Numbered from the stretch's first letter, positions 24,103 to 32,330 are shown. The stretch: 37,512 nt of DNA from JBLNBU01 sp050260215 (GCA_050260215.1 JBLNBU010000106.1:1-37512), one strand, 5' to 3'. Made by a program: numbers and translations. The notes: generated from the sequence alone by a model not told the origin.

Positions 24103-24774
24103 CTAGCGCCCGATCTGGCTGGCGTCGGGGGTGGTCAGGCCCAGCTGGGAGGCCGCCACCACCGCGCGGGTGCGGTTGTTGACGTTCAGCGCCTTCAAGA
24201 TGGCGGTGACGTGCAGCTTGACGGTGCCCTCGGCCAGCTGCAGCACGCGGGCGATTTCCTTGTTGGACTTGCCCTGGCCGAGCAGTGCCAGGACCTCGCG
24301 CTGGCGGGGGGTCAGGAACGATACCGCGCTCTCGCTGGCCATGGGGCCGCTGCCGTCCAGGCCGTGGGAGCCACCCTGCTCGAGCAGGGCCGGCGGCAGG
24401 TAGACGCCGCCCGACAGCACCAGCTTCAGCGCCGACAGCATCACCCGGCTCGACGAGGTCTTGGGAATGAAGCCCGCGGCGCCCAGGTTGACCGCCTGCA
24501 GCACGTGGCGGCGGTCGTCGGACGCCGACAGCACGATGATCGGCACCTGCTCGGGCAGCATCTCCTTCAGGCGCTGCAGGCCCTCGTTCCAGGGCATCCC
24601 GGGCATCGCCAGGTCCAGCAGCACGATGTCGATGTCGCCTTCGCGCTCGACGGCCTCGACGGCCTGGGCGAAGTCGCTGGCCTCGACGATCGTCAACGAC
24701 CCGCCGAGCTGGTCGAGGACGTGGCGCAAACCGTCGCGGAAAAGTTCATGGTCATCGGCGATCAGGATCTTCAT
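24103..24774 (-). CDS. NarL/LuxR-family response regulator
   Basis: This 223-residue DNA-binding regulator has a receiver domain with Asp7-Asp8 and phospho-acceptor Asp54 (IVLLDLAMPGM). An IPKTSS segment carries the conserved Lys. A LuxR-type HTH occupies about residues 160-215 (LTPRQREVLALLGQGKSNKEIARVLQLAEGTVKLHVTAILKALNVNNRTRAV). The HTH is in the standard form. No histidine kinase is adjacent, so its signal is unknown. I prefer ATG 24774 (MKILIADD, the usual receiver start) with GTGGA just upstream; ATG 24786 is an alternative. The gene reads away from a 531-base AT-richer region that should contain its promoter. Confidence 0.92.
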   Translation of the reverse strand: MKILIADDHELFRDGLRHVLDQLGGSLTIVEASDFAQAVEAVEREGDIDIVLLDLAMPGMPWNEGLQRLKEMLPEQVPIIVLSASDDRRHVLQAVNLGAAGFIPKTSSSRVMLSALKLVLSGGVYLPPALLEQGGSHGLDGSGPMASESAVSFLTPRQREVLALLGQGKSNKEIARVLQLAEGTVKLHVTAILKALNVNNRTRAVVAASQLGLTTPDASQIGR

Positions 24775-25305
24775 CGGTTCCACCATTTCTATTCGGCCAG
24801 CTCCCACCGCCGGGTTGACGCCCCTGGCGGCATACACTCACACCCCTCGACACGACGGCGGTTCCCCACCTCCTTCGCCAACTGGAGGCTAGTTCGGGAC
24901 CCTTCCCTGTTCCCGTCGTCGGATCGCGATTGCTTATGGTCTCAAACCACGTGTCGCGTCGCTACGAAAAAGGTTTGTGGGTCCTTCGCAAGAACCGGCG
25001 CACCGCGCCATTTCGCACTTGCAAAAATATGCGATGGGCCTGGGATTGCAATATGAATCTCGACGCACATTAGATTTCCATACCATGGACATAAATACGC
25101 AATACATAAGCCTCTGCCGTGCTCCGGTCTAATTGAGGAAGCGATGTTTACTCTATGACGGTCGTTCATGGCCATGCAGACTTTCGGAGGCATTCTCCAC
25201 TTGCTGCCAATGTCGGGCCGACCCGAATTTTCACTTCCCTTCCCGGTCGATTTCCAATAAATCCCCGCGCCGGACCAGGGGTTCCACGGGCAAGAGAAGG
25301 CGGAA
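24775..25305. other. AT-richer divergent intergenic region, no supported gene
   Basis: This 531-base region separates the LuxR-type regulator from the 70-residue gene. Its centre is far poorer in GC than the surroundings (43% in 25021-25080 and 45% in 25081-25140 by count). It contains the palindrome ATTGCAAT (25045-25052) near a similar GCAAAAATATGC stretch. The frames crossing it lack domains and convincing ribosome sites. It is likely to hold two divergent promoters; a small RNA or foreign DNA remnant is possible but unproven. Confidence 0.5.
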
Positions 25306-25518
25306 ATGGCGCGACGCGAGGTTCAGCCGGGGCAGCGGTATCAGCAAGACCACTCCTCGTCGGTGTGGGAAGTGCGCGAACTGACCCGGGACGGGGAAGG
25401 CATCGCCCATGCCCGCATCATGCGGGTGGGCGATCCGACCTCGGTGAAGATGATCTCGGTTTCGGCGCTGAAGGATCCCAGGCTCTATCGCCTGCTGCCG
25501 CCCGCCGACGCCGGCTGA
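25306..25518 (+). CDS. Small conserved-looking protein, function unknown
   Basis: This 70-residue soluble protein is basic at the N-terminus (MARREVQPGQRY). A compact beta-rich centre follows (SSVWEVRELTRDGEGIAHARIMRVGDPTSVKMISVSALKD) with an SH3-like strand pattern. I do not recognise the family. The ribosome site AGAAGG is close before ATG 25306, and the codon use is that of the region, so it is probably translated. It is followed after 89 bases by the membrane/coiled-coil protein gene on the same strand. Confidence 0.65.
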   Translation: MARREVQPGQRYQQDHSSSVWEVRELTRDGEGIAHARIMRVGDPTSVKMISVSALKDPRLYRLLPPADAG

Positions 25519-25607
25519 AGGTGACAATTGCGGGGGCAGGCGGCGGCTGCCATGCTGTCGACACAAACCCCCGCTACCCGGACGGTCGGGATAGACGAGG
25601 AGGATCC

Positions 25608-26321
25608 ATGGCCCGCCGCAGAAGCCGCCGCGGCCAGCAAAGCTGGCACATCTGGTTCAAGCTGTTCAAATTCACGGTGCTGCTGGGCGCCATCGGGGCC
25701 AGCGGCTTCTACGGCTACGAGGTCGGGCTGCGCCTGTCGCAGGAGCAGATCACCTCGCTCAAGGGCGAGATCGAGCGGCTGACCGCCACCGAGACCCATC
25801 AGCGCGAAGAGGTGGCCCGCCTGCAGGCCGGCCTGGACGAGACCAAGAAGCGCGCCGATGACTACCAGGCCCGCTACGAGCAGGTGGCGCCGTCCGACGA
25901 GGTCAAGGAGATCCTGGCCCTGGTCAAGACCAAGATGGACGCCGGGCTCGACCTCAAGCGCCTGGCCTTCGTCATCTCGTCGGCCGAACGCCCGCGCCGC
26001 TGCGGCGAGGCGTCGACCAAGCGCTTCATGGTCAAGACCGCCCATTTCGACGGCCAGGCCACCTGGGTGCGCTTCTCCGACCTGATCACCGTGACCGCCG
26101 AGGGCACCGGCTCGGGCGGCGGTGCCGAGCAGGCCTTCGATCCCGACCAGGCGGTCACCGTCAAGTTCACCGCCATCGGTGGCAAGGAAACGCAAGTGTC
26201 CGGCAAGTTGCCGCTGCAGCACTCCATGGTGGTCAAGAACGGCGAATACCGCTTCACCGTGTCGCCGGGCGCCAAGGGCTTCGTCGAAGTCACCGGCGAC
26301 CGCTGCGAGTACAGGGGGTAG
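25608..26321 (+). CDS. Membrane-anchored coiled-coil protein, function unknown
   Basis: The product has 237 residues. A very basic N-terminus (MARRRSRRGQQSW) precedes one membrane helix (about residues 15-40, FKLFKFTVLLGAIGASGFYGYEVG), giving an N-in topology. A coiled coil (about 44-90, EQITSLKGEIERLTATETHQREEVARLQAGLDETKKRADDYQ) follows in the periplasm. A beta-rich C-terminal domain (about 120-237) has two cysteines, CGEAS and the final CEYRG, which could pair. The ribosome site is strong (GAGGAGG before ATG 25608). The layout resembles envelope scaffolding or adaptor proteins, but I recognise no family. It precedes the DUF952-pyrD genes by 36 bases. Confidence 0.82.
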   Translation: MARRRSRRGQQSWHIWFKLFKFTVLLGAIGASGFYGYEVGLRLSQEQITSLKGEIERLTATETHQREEVARLQAGLDETKKRADDYQARYEQVAPSDEVKEILALVKTKMDAGLDLKRLAFVISSAERPRRCGEASTKRFMVKTAHFDGQATWVRFSDLITVTAEGTGSGGGAEQAFDPDQAVTVKFTAIGGKETQVSGKLPLQHSMVVKNGEYRFTVSPGAKGFVEVTGDRCEYRG

Positions 26322-26357
26322 CTGACTCCTGCGCGCGCATGGGATATGGTCCGCGCC

Positions 26358-26708
26358 ATGGCAGAGGCGCGCACCATCTACCACATGTGCCGTGAGGACG
26401 AATGGCGGACGGCCGAGGCTGCGGGCTCCTACGGGGGCTCGTCCCAGGACGCCGCGGACGGCTTCATCCATTTCTCGACCGCCGTCCAGGTGGCCGATAG
26501 CGCCGCGCGCCACCGCGCCGGCCAGGATGGGCTGGTGCTGGTGGCGGCCGCCGTCGCCGCGCTGGGCGGCGCGCTGAAGTGGGAGCCGTCGCGCCGCGGC
26601 GAGCTGTTCCCCCATCTCTACGGGCCACTGCCCATGGCGGCGGTGTGCTGGGTCAGCCCGCTGCCCCTGGTGTCCGGCCGCCACGTGTTCCCGCCGCTCG
26701 AGGACTGA
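26358..26708 (+). CDS. DUF952 family protein
   Basis: This 116-residue cytoplasmic protein starts ARTIYHMCREDEWRTAEAAGSYGGSSQDAADGFIHFSTAVQV, the diagnostic opening of DUF952, with DGFIHFS as the core motif. KWEPSRRGELFPHLYGPLP in the second half also matches. The biochemical function is unknown; the fold is related to ADP-ribosyl-transferring or 2'-phosphotransferase-like proteins, which is only a loose guide. ATG 26358 is taken as the start; the frame also offers codons at 26346. The stop lies 5 bases before pyrD, so the two are co-transcribed. Confidence 0.88.
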   Translation: MAEARTIYHMCREDEWRTAEAAGSYGGSSQDAADGFIHFSTAVQVADSAARHRAGQDGLVLVAAAVAALGGALKWEPSRRGELFPHLYGPLPMAAVCWVSPLPLVSGRHVFPPLED

Positions 26709-26713
26709 CTTCC

Positions 26714-27787
26714 GTGTTCGACTACTTCCGCCTTGCCGGGCCGCTGGTCCGCCTGCTCGATCCCGAAACCGCCCACGGCCTGACCGTGCGCCTGCTGAAG
26801 ACCGGGCTGGTGCCGGGCCAGGCGCGCGTCGACCACCCGGCGCTGGCGGTGCGGCTGTGGGGCCTGGACTTCCCCAATCCCGTCGGCCTGGCCGCCGGCT
26901 TCGACAAGAACGCCGAAGTGCCCGACGCCATGTTGGGCCTGGGCTTCGGCTTCGTCGAGATCGGCTCGGTGACGCCAAGGCCCCAGCCCGGCAATCCCAA
27001 GCCCCGCATGTTCCGCCTGACCGAGGACCGCGCGGTGATCAACCGCATGGGATTCAACAACGAGGGCCTGGACGCGGTGGCGGCCCGGCTGGCGGCGCGG
27101 CCGCGTGCCGGCATCGTCGGCGCCAACCTGGGCAAGAACAAGGACACCGAGGACGCGGCGGCCGACTACGAGAAGGGCGCTGCCCGGCTGGCGCCGCTGG
27201 CCGACTACATCGTCATCAACGTCTCGTCGCCCAACACCCCGGGCCTGCGCGCGCTGCAGGGCCGCGACCAGCTGGAAGGCCTGGTGGGCCGCACCCGCGC
27301 GGCGCTGGACGGGGCGGTGGCCTCGGGCCGGCGCCCGCCGCTGCTGCTGAAGATCGCCCCCGACCTGGCCTGGGAAGACCTGGCCGACATCGCCGCGGTG
27401 GCCATGGCCGGCGCCCTGGACGGGCTGATCGTGTCCAACACTACCATCGCCCGCCCTGAATCGCTCCGCTCGGGCCACAAGTCCGAGACCGGCGGGCTGT
27501 CGGGGGCGCCGCTGTTCGACGCCTCGACCGCGGTGCTGCGCCGCATGTACGAGCTGACCGAGGCCCGGCTGCCCATCGTCGGCGTCGGCGGCGTCGCCTC
27601 GGCGTCCGAGGCCTATGCCAAGATCCGCGCCGGCGCCAGCCTGGTGCAGTTGTATTCCGCCCTGGTCTACGAGGGCCCCGGCCTGGTGGCGCGCATCAAC
27701 CGCGGCCTGGTCGAGCTGATGGCCCGCGACGGCTTCACCTCGGTCGCCCAGGCGGTGGGCGCCGACCACCGCGAGGCCAAGGGATGA
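26714..27787 (+). CDS. pyrD: Dihydroorotate dehydrogenase (quinone), class 2
   Basis: The enzyme oxidises dihydroorotate to orotate in pyrimidine synthesis and passes electrons to ubiquinone at the inner membrane. The 357-residue product has the class-2 N-terminal amphipathic membrane-binding helices (FDYFRLAGPLVRLLDPETAHGLTVRLL). Then come GLAAGFDKNAEVPDAMLGLGFGFVEIGSVT, the NRMGFNNEG motif, the catalytic-Ser region VNVSSPNTPGLR, the SNTT segment, and the FMN phosphate site GVGGVASASEAYAKIRAGASLVQLYSALVYEGP. The start is GTG 26714, 5 bases after the DUF952 stop. It overlaps the HAD gene by 4 bases. UbiE and UbiB, which make its quinone acceptor, are encoded further along the window. Confidence 0.96.
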   Translation: MFDYFRLAGPLVRLLDPETAHGLTVRLLKTGLVPGQARVDHPALAVRLWGLDFPNPVGLAAGFDKNAEVPDAMLGLGFGFVEIGSVTPRPQPGNPKPRMFRLTEDRAVINRMGFNNEGLDAVAARLAARPRAGIVGANLGKNKDTEDAAADYEKGAARLAPLADYIVINVSSPNTPGLRALQGRDQLEGLVGRTRAALDGAVASGRRPPLLLKIAPDLAWEDLADIAAVAMAGALDGLIVSNTTIARPESLRSGHKSETGGLSGAPLFDASTAVLRRMYELTEARLPIVGVGGVASASEAYAKIRAGASLVQLYSALVYEGPGLVARINRGLVELMARDGFTSVAQAVGADHREAKG

Positions 27788-28656
27788 TCCGTCCGGCCTG
27801 GCTCGACGGCGTCGCCGCCCTGGCCGGGGCCTATGACGCCTTCGTCGTCGACCTGTGGGGGGTGCTGCACGACGGCCACGCCGCCTATCCTGGCGCCGCC
27901 GAGGCCTTGGCGGGCCTGAAGGCGGCCGGCAAGCGCGTGGTGCTGCTGTCCAACGCCCCGCGCCGGGCGCAGGCCCTGGTCGAGGCCATGGCGGCCATGG
28001 GCATCGGCCGCGAGCTCTATGACGACGTGATGTCGTCGGGCGAGGCGGTGCACGCCGAGCTGGCCGCCCGCACCGATCCTTTCTACGCCAACCTGGGCGC
28101 CCGCTTCGTGCTGATCGGCTGCGACCGCGACCGCTCGCTGTGGGACGGGCTGGACCTGGCGCGCGCCGACGTCGACGATGCCGACTTCATCCTCAATTCC
28201 GGTCCCTGCGACCCCGACGATACCGTCGCCGACTGGCAGCCGCTGCTGGACCGCGCCGCCGCCCGCGGCCTGCCCATGGTCTGCGCCAATCCCGACCATG
28301 TGGTGGTGCGCGACGGCGTGCGCATGATCTGTGCCGGGGCGCTGGCCGACCATTACGTCGACATGGGCGGCATGGTCAGCGCGCGGGGCAAGCCCGACCC
28401 GGCCATCTACGACCTGGCCCTGGCGCGCGTGGGTTCGCCCGACCGGTCGCGGGTGTGCGCCATCGGCGACGGCTTGCACACCGATGTCCAAGGCGCGTTG
28501 AATGCCGGCCTGGATGCGGTGCTGGTCACCGGTGGCATCCACGCCGCCGAGCTGGGCACCGAGTGGGGCGACGTGCCCGACCCCGCCCGGCTGGACGAGG
28601 TGATCCGCTTCCACGGCGCGGTGCCGAAGGCGGCAATGGCGAAGTTCGTGTGGTAG
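27784..28656 (+). CDS. HAD-superfamily hydrolase, class IIA (TIGR01459-like)
   Basis: This 290-residue cytoplasmic phosphatase-type protein has HAD motif I, DLWGVLHDG (nucleophile Asp23, acid/base position Trp25). Motif II is LLSNAPR, the class-IIA cap lies in the middle, the motif III lysine is in ARGKPDPAIYD, and motif IV is AIGDGLHTDVQGALNAGLDAVLVTGG. DxWG in place of the usual DxDG is typical of the alphaproteobacterial TIGR01459 group, whose substrate is unknown. It is translationally coupled to pyrD by the 4-base overlap ATGA, which hints at a nucleotide or sugar phosphate substrate but does not prove it. Confidence 0.9.
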   Translation: MIRPAWLDGVAALAGAYDAFVVDLWGVLHDGHAAYPGAAEALAGLKAAGKRVVLLSNAPRRAQALVEAMAAMGIGRELYDDVMSSGEAVHAELAARTDPFYANLGARFVLIGCDRDRSLWDGLDLARADVDDADFILNSGPCDPDDTVADWQPLLDRAAARGLPMVCANPDHVVVRDGVRMICAGALADHYVDMGGMVSARGKPDPAIYDLALARVGSPDRSRVCAIGDGLHTDVQGALNAGLDAVLVTGGIHAAELGTEWGDVPDPARLDEVIRFHGAVPKAAMAKFVW

Positions 28657-28664
28657 GAGGCAGG

Positions 28665-29675
28665 ATGATCCACGAGACCGATGCGGTGGTGGTGGGCGCA
28701 GGGCCCGTCGGCCTGTTCACCGTGTTCCAGTGCGGCATGGTCAAGATCCGCTGCCACGTGGTCGACGCGCTGGAAGCGGTCGGCGGCCAGTGCCAGGCCC
28801 TTTATCCGGAAAAGCCCATCTTCGACATCCCCGCCCATCCCAGCATCCTGGCCGCCGACCTGGTCGAGCGCCTGGTCGAGCAGGCGGCCCCCTTCGAGCC
28901 GGTCTACCACCTGGGCGTCCAGGTCTCCTCGCTGGCCCGCCAGGACGACGGCCGCTGGGCGGCCGGACTGTCCAACGGCGACACGGTGCTGGCCAAGACG
29001 GTGATCATCGCCGCCGGTTGCGGCGCCTTCGGCCCCAACCGGCCGCCGCTCGGCGGTCTCGAGCAGTACGAGGGCAAGTCGGTCTTCTACCTGGTGCGCC
29101 GTCGCGAGGATTTGCGCGGCAAGAAGGTGGTCATCGCCGGCGTCGGCGATTCAGCGGTGGATTGGGCGGTGTCGCTGGCCGAGGTCGCCGCCAAGGTGAT
29201 GGTGGTGCACCGCCGGCCCAAGTTCCGCGCCGCCCCGGAAAGCGAGGCCCGCCTCAAGCAGCTGGCCGCCGAGGGCAAGGTCGAGCTGGTGGTTCCCTAC
29301 CAGCTGCACGGCCTCGAGGGCGAGGGCGGCAAGCTCTCGGCCGTGGTGGTGGCGACGCTGGAGGGCGAGACGCGGCGCCTGGACGCCGACGTGCTGCTGC
29401 CCTTCTTCGGCCTGGCCATGAACCTGGGGCCCATCGCCGAGTGGGGGTTAGGCATGGATGGCCACCTGATCGCGGTCGACGCCGCCAGCTGTGCCACCGA
29501 TGCGGCCGGTGTGTTCGCCGTCGGCGACATCTGCAGCTATCCCGGCAAGCTGAAGCTGATCCTGTCGGGCTTCGCCGAGGCGGCCCGTGCGGCCCATTCC
29601 GCCTATGGTATCGTCCACCCCGGCGAGGCGCTCCACTTCGAGCACTCGACCACCTCGGGGGTGCCGAAGCATTGA
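28665..29675 (+). CDS. Ferredoxin/flavodoxin-NADP(+) reductase, thioredoxin-reductase-like
   Basis: This 336-residue flavoprotein resembles YumC-type ferredoxin-NADP reductases. The FAD site is VVVGAGPVGLFTVFQCGM (residues 7-24). The family tag GGQCQALYPEKPIFDIP follows near residue 42. An NADP site GVGDSAVDWAVSLAEVAA and the closing FAVGDICSYPGKLKLILSGFAEAARAAHSAY complete it. There is no CxxC redox pair as in thioredoxin reductase, which separates the two families. AGGAGG precedes ATG 28665, and the gap to the HAD gene is 8 bases, so it is in the DUF952-pyrD-HAD transcript. It supplies or drains electrons for ferredoxin-dependent enzymes. Confidence 0.94.
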   Translation: MIHETDAVVVGAGPVGLFTVFQCGMVKIRCHVVDALEAVGGQCQALYPEKPIFDIPAHPSILAADLVERLVEQAAPFEPVYHLGVQVSSLARQDDGRWAAGLSNGDTVLAKTVIIAAGCGAFGPNRPPLGGLEQYEGKSVFYLVRRREDLRGKKVVIAGVGDSAVDWAVSLAEVAAKVMVVHRRPKFRAAPESEARLKQLAAEGKVELVVPYQLHGLEGEGGKLSAVVVATLEGETRRLDADVLLPFFGLAMNLGPIAEWGLGMDGHLIAVDAASCATDAAGVFAVGDICSYPGKLKLILSGFAEAARAAHSAYGIVHPGEALHFEHSTTSGVPKH

Positions 29676-29684
29676 AGTCCATGT

Positions 29685-29705
29685 CCCTCTCCCGCTGGGA
29701 GAGGG
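29685..29705. repeat. Short palindromic repeat, CCCTCTCCC-GCT-GGGAGAGGG
   Basis: Perfect 9-bp stem with loop GCT, located 9 bases after the ferredoxin reductase stop. It has a degenerate copy at 9593-9613 and a related stem at 32047-32065. It may also stabilise or end the upstream transcript. Confidence 0.7.
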
Positions 29706-29734
29706 CGCGTAATGCGGACGTAAGGAGTGTGGGT

Positions 29735-31432
29735 GTGCTGGAAAAGCTGACCGGGGGCGTCCGTCCCTATCTGCTGCTGTCGCTGTTGGCGGTAATGCTG
29801 TACGTGCCCGGGCTGGCGACGGTGCCGCCCTTGGACCGCGACGAGTCGCGCTTCGTCCAGGCCACCCGCCAGATGCTGGAGACCGGCGACTTCGTCCGCA
29901 TCCAGTTCCAGGACGAGATGCGCGCCAAGAAGCCGGTGGGCGCCTATTGGGCGCAGGCGGCGGCGGTAAAGCTGTTCTCGACCCCCGAGGCCATCACCAT
30001 GTGGCCCTACCGGCTGCCCTCGGCCCTGGCGGCTTGGGTGGCGGCGTTGCTGGTCTTTGCCTTCGGGCGCCACCTGTTCGGCCCGCTGCCGGCGCTGATC
30101 GGCGCGGCGCTGATGTCGTCGTCATTGATGCTTCTGGCCGAGGGCCACCAGGCCAAGACCGACGCCCTGCTGCTGGCCTGCGTCGTCGCCGCGCAAGGGG
30201 CTCTGGCCCGCTTCTACCTGGCCGGACGGCGGTCCGAGGCGGCCAAGTCGTGCTCCACCACCGGCGGCTGCGGCAGCTCGGCCGCGGTGCCCGGCGGGCC
30301 CGGCCCGGGGGTGGCGCTGGCCTTCTGGCTGGCGCAAGGCATTGCGGTGCTGATCAAGGGCCCCATCGTGCCCATGGTGTCGCTGCTGACCATCCTGACC
30401 CTGGTCGTCCTCGAGCGGCGCGGCGCCTGGCTGATGACCTTGCGGCCGATCACCGGGTTCCTGGTCGCGGCCGCGGTGGCGGGCCCGTGGTTCGCGGCGG
30501 TGTCGCAGGCCACCGGCGGCGCCTTCGTCGGCGAGGCGGTCAAGGGCGACCTGCTTCCCAAGCTTCTGGGCGCCCAGGAAAGCCACGGCGGCTGGCCCGG
30601 CACCTACCTGCTGCTGGCGGGACTGACCTTCTGGCCGGGCTCGCTGTTCTTGTGGCCGGCGCTGGTCAAGGCGTGGGCGACGCGCACCCAGCCGGCGGTG
30701 CGCTTCTGCCTGGCATGGATCGTCCCCTCCTGGCTGGTGTTCGAGCTGGTGCCCACCAAGCTGCCCCACTACGTGCTGCCCACCTATCCCGCCCTGGCCC
30801 TGCTGGTCGGCTGGTGCATGGTCGGCACCGTCGGCGTGTTCGGCCATCGGGCGGCGCGCGCCTGGTACGGCGTGTGGGCGCTGATCGGGCTGGTGCTGGC
30901 CGCCGCCGTGGTGGTGGCGCCCATCAAATTCGGCGACGGCTTCTCGGCCTTCAGCCTGCCGGGCGCGGTCGGCATCGCCGGAGCGTCGCTGCTGGCGGCC
31001 TGGATGGCCTGGCGCGGTCGCCTGCTGCCGGCCTCGGCGGCAGTGGTGGCGACGGCGGCCATCGCCTTCCCGGTGGTGTTCGACGGGGTGCTGCCCTCGC
31101 TCGACAAGCTGTGGCTGAGCCGCGGCGTCGCGCAGGCGGCGACCCAGATCGGCCACACCGCCCCGGTGGCCGCGGCCGGCTTTTCCGAGCCCAGCCTGGT
31201 CTTCCTGCTGGGCACCCGCACGGTGCTGACCTCGGGCGACGGCGCGGCGGCCCATCTGGTCGCGGCGCCGGGCTCGCTGGCCGTGGTGTCCGACCGCGAG
31301 GAACCCTCCTTCCTGGACCGCGCCAAGCGCCTGGGCTTCGCCCCCCAGCCGCTGGCCATCGTCAAGGGGCTCAACTATTCGCGGGGCAAGCCGATCATGC
31401 TGACCGTCTACGCCAAGGTGCGCGAGCCGTGA
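29735..31432 (+). CDS. GT39-family membrane glycosyltransferase (ArnT-like)
   Basis: This 565-residue inner-membrane protein has about 10-12 hydrophobic segments. Like ArnT and PMT enzymes it carries the acidic DRDE motif (Asp34-Glu37, PPLDRDESRFVQATRQMLETGDF) in the first periplasmic loop, where a lipid-linked sugar is used. FELVPTKLPHYVLPTYPALALLVG near residue 335 is the usual ArnT-like tail of the core. Residues about 168-191 form an odd Cys/Gly/Pro-rich loop with SCSTTGGCGSS (Cys173, Cys179). GTG 29735 is chosen because AAGGAG lies 7 bases upstream. The stop overlaps the next start by 4 bases (GTGA), coupling it to the PAP2 phosphatase. The sugar and target (lipid A, protein or other) are unknown. 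Confidence 0.88.
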   Translation: MLEKLTGGVRPYLLLSLLAVMLYVPGLATVPPLDRDESRFVQATRQMLETGDFVRIQFQDEMRAKKPVGAYWAQAAAVKLFSTPEAITMWPYRLPSALAAWVAALLVFAFGRHLFGPLPALIGAALMSSSLMLLAEGHQAKTDALLLACVVAAQGALARFYLAGRRSEAAKSCSTTGGCGSSAAVPGGPGPGVALAFWLAQGIAVLIKGPIVPMVSLLTILTLVVLERRGAWLMTLRPITGFLVAAAVAGPWFAAVSQATGGAFVGEAVKGDLLPKLLGAQESHGGWPGTYLLLAGLTFWPGSLFLWPALVKAWATRTQPAVRFCLAWIVPSWLVFELVPTKLPHYVLPTYPALALLVGWCMVGTVGVFGHRAARAWYGVWALIGLVLAAAVVVAPIKFGDGFSAFSLPGAVGIAGASLLAAWMAWRGRLLPASAAVVATAAIAFPVVFDGVLPSLDKLWLSRGVAQAATQIGHTAPVAAAGFSEPSLVFLLGTRTVLTSGDGAAAHLVAAPGSLAVVSDREEPSFLDRAKRLGFAPQPLAIVKGLNYSRGKPIMLTVYAKVREP

Positions 31433-32076
31433 GCCGCATAAGGATGTCCTGGGCCACGGCTGCCGTGCTGCTGGCCTGCGTGCTGTCGTTCCTGTTCGTC
31501 GACCGGGCGGTGGCCTTCGCGCTGAAGGGCCATGTGGGCGGCGGGGTCGAGACCTTCTTCGAGCAGGCGACCCGGCTGGGCAAGGCCGAGCTGTACCTGG
31601 TTCCCGCCGGCGTGCTGTTCGTGGTGCTGCTGGCTCTGGCGCGGCTGAAGCGTTCGGACCGCCTGCTGCGGATGGCGGCGGCGCCGGGCTTCGTCTTCGC
31701 CGCCATCGCCGGGTCGGGGATCGTGGTCAACGTCGTCAAGACCGTGCTCGGCCGCTATCGCCCGCGCTACCTGTTCGACGAAGGCCTCTACGGCTTCGCC
31801 GGCTTCAGCCAGCAATGGGCGATGAACTCGTTCCCGTCCGGGCACACCCAGGCGGCCTTCGCCGCCATGACTGCGCTGGCGCTGCTGTTTCCCCGCCTGC
31901 AGGCGGCCTTCTTCGCCCTGGCCGTGGTGGTCGGCGCCAGCCGGGTGGTGCTGACGGTGCATTACCTATCCGACGTGCTGGCCGGCGCCTGGCTGGGCAT
32001 GGCCACCGCCATCGCGCTGCACCGCTGGCTGAGCGGGCGGGGCCTGCTCCCGCTTTCAGCGGGAGAGGACTCTTAG
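31429..32076 (+). CDS. PAP2-family membrane phosphatase
   Basis: This 215-residue membrane protein has the complete type-2 phosphatidic acid phosphatase signature: K-X6-RP (Lys104-Arg111-Pro112), PSGH (Ser137, His139) and SR-X5-H (Arg172, His178 in SRVVLTVHYLSD). Six hydrophobic segments place the active site on the periplasmic face. PAP2 enzymes dephosphorylate lipid phosphates or diphosphates, including undecaprenyl diphosphate and lipid A. Translational coupling to the GT39 enzyme suggests a role in recycling or modifying the lipid carrier or lipid A. The last codons (PLSAGEDS) are encoded by a palindromic repeat, and the stop overlaps the convergent small gene by 4 bases. The GTG start at 31429 is preferred; ATG 31444 is possible. 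Confidence 0.9.
   Translation: MSRIRMSWATAAVLLACVLSFLFVDRAVAFALKGHVGGGVETFFEQATRLGKAELYLVPAGVLFVVLLALARLKRSDRLLRMAAAPGFVFAAIAGSGIVVNVVKTVLGRYRPRYLFDEGLYGFAGFSQQWAMNSFPSGHTQAAFAAMTALALLFPRLQAAFFALAVVVGASRVVLTVHYLSDVLAGAWLGMATAIALHRWLSGRGLLPLSAGEDS
32047..32065. repeat. Palindromic repeat inside the 3' end of the PAP2 gene
   Basis: CTCCCGCT/AGCGGGAG, an 8-bp stem with loop TTC, is followed by AGG. It belongs to the CTCCCGCT...GGGAGAGG type seen at 29685 and 9593 but lies within the last codons of the phosphatase, giving the C-terminus LLPLSAGEDS. Confidence 0.6.
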
Positions 32077-32330
32077 AAGGCTTCCCGCGGCAGCTCCCAG
32101 TCGGTGCGGGCCTCGACCAGCGACAGCAACTCGTCGAACTGGTCGTCCGACAGGTTCTCGGCGTTGCGGATGTCGTCGCACAGGGACAGCGCCTCCTCGG
32201 GGTCCGCGGCGCTGCCGGCGACCGAGTCGGCCAGGCTGGGCAACACGGTGTCGGTCACGCGGTCGGGACTGGTGGCCTGGGGTTCGGCCAGATCCTCGTA
32301 GCCCATGGGATCGTCGTCTTCCTCGGCCAT
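32073..32330 (-). CDS. Small acidic protein, function unknown
   Basis: This 85-residue protein is strongly acidic, especially at its N-terminus (MAEEDDDPMGYEDLAEP). A central DTVLPSLADSVAGSAADPEEALSLCDDIRN and a helical end (NLSDDQFDELLSLVEARTDWELPREAF) follow. I recognise no family. AGGAGG lies 6 bases before ATG 32330, an excellent site that supports translation. It is divergent from xseA. Its stop overlaps the PAP2 stop on the other strand by 4 bases. A soluble adaptor or anti-type protein is conceivable from the charge, but that is a guess. Confidence 0.72.
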   Translation of the reverse strand: MAEEDDDPMGYEDLAEPQATSPDRVTDTVLPSLADSVAGSAADPEEALSLCDDIRNAENLSDDQFDELLSLVEARTDWELPREAF

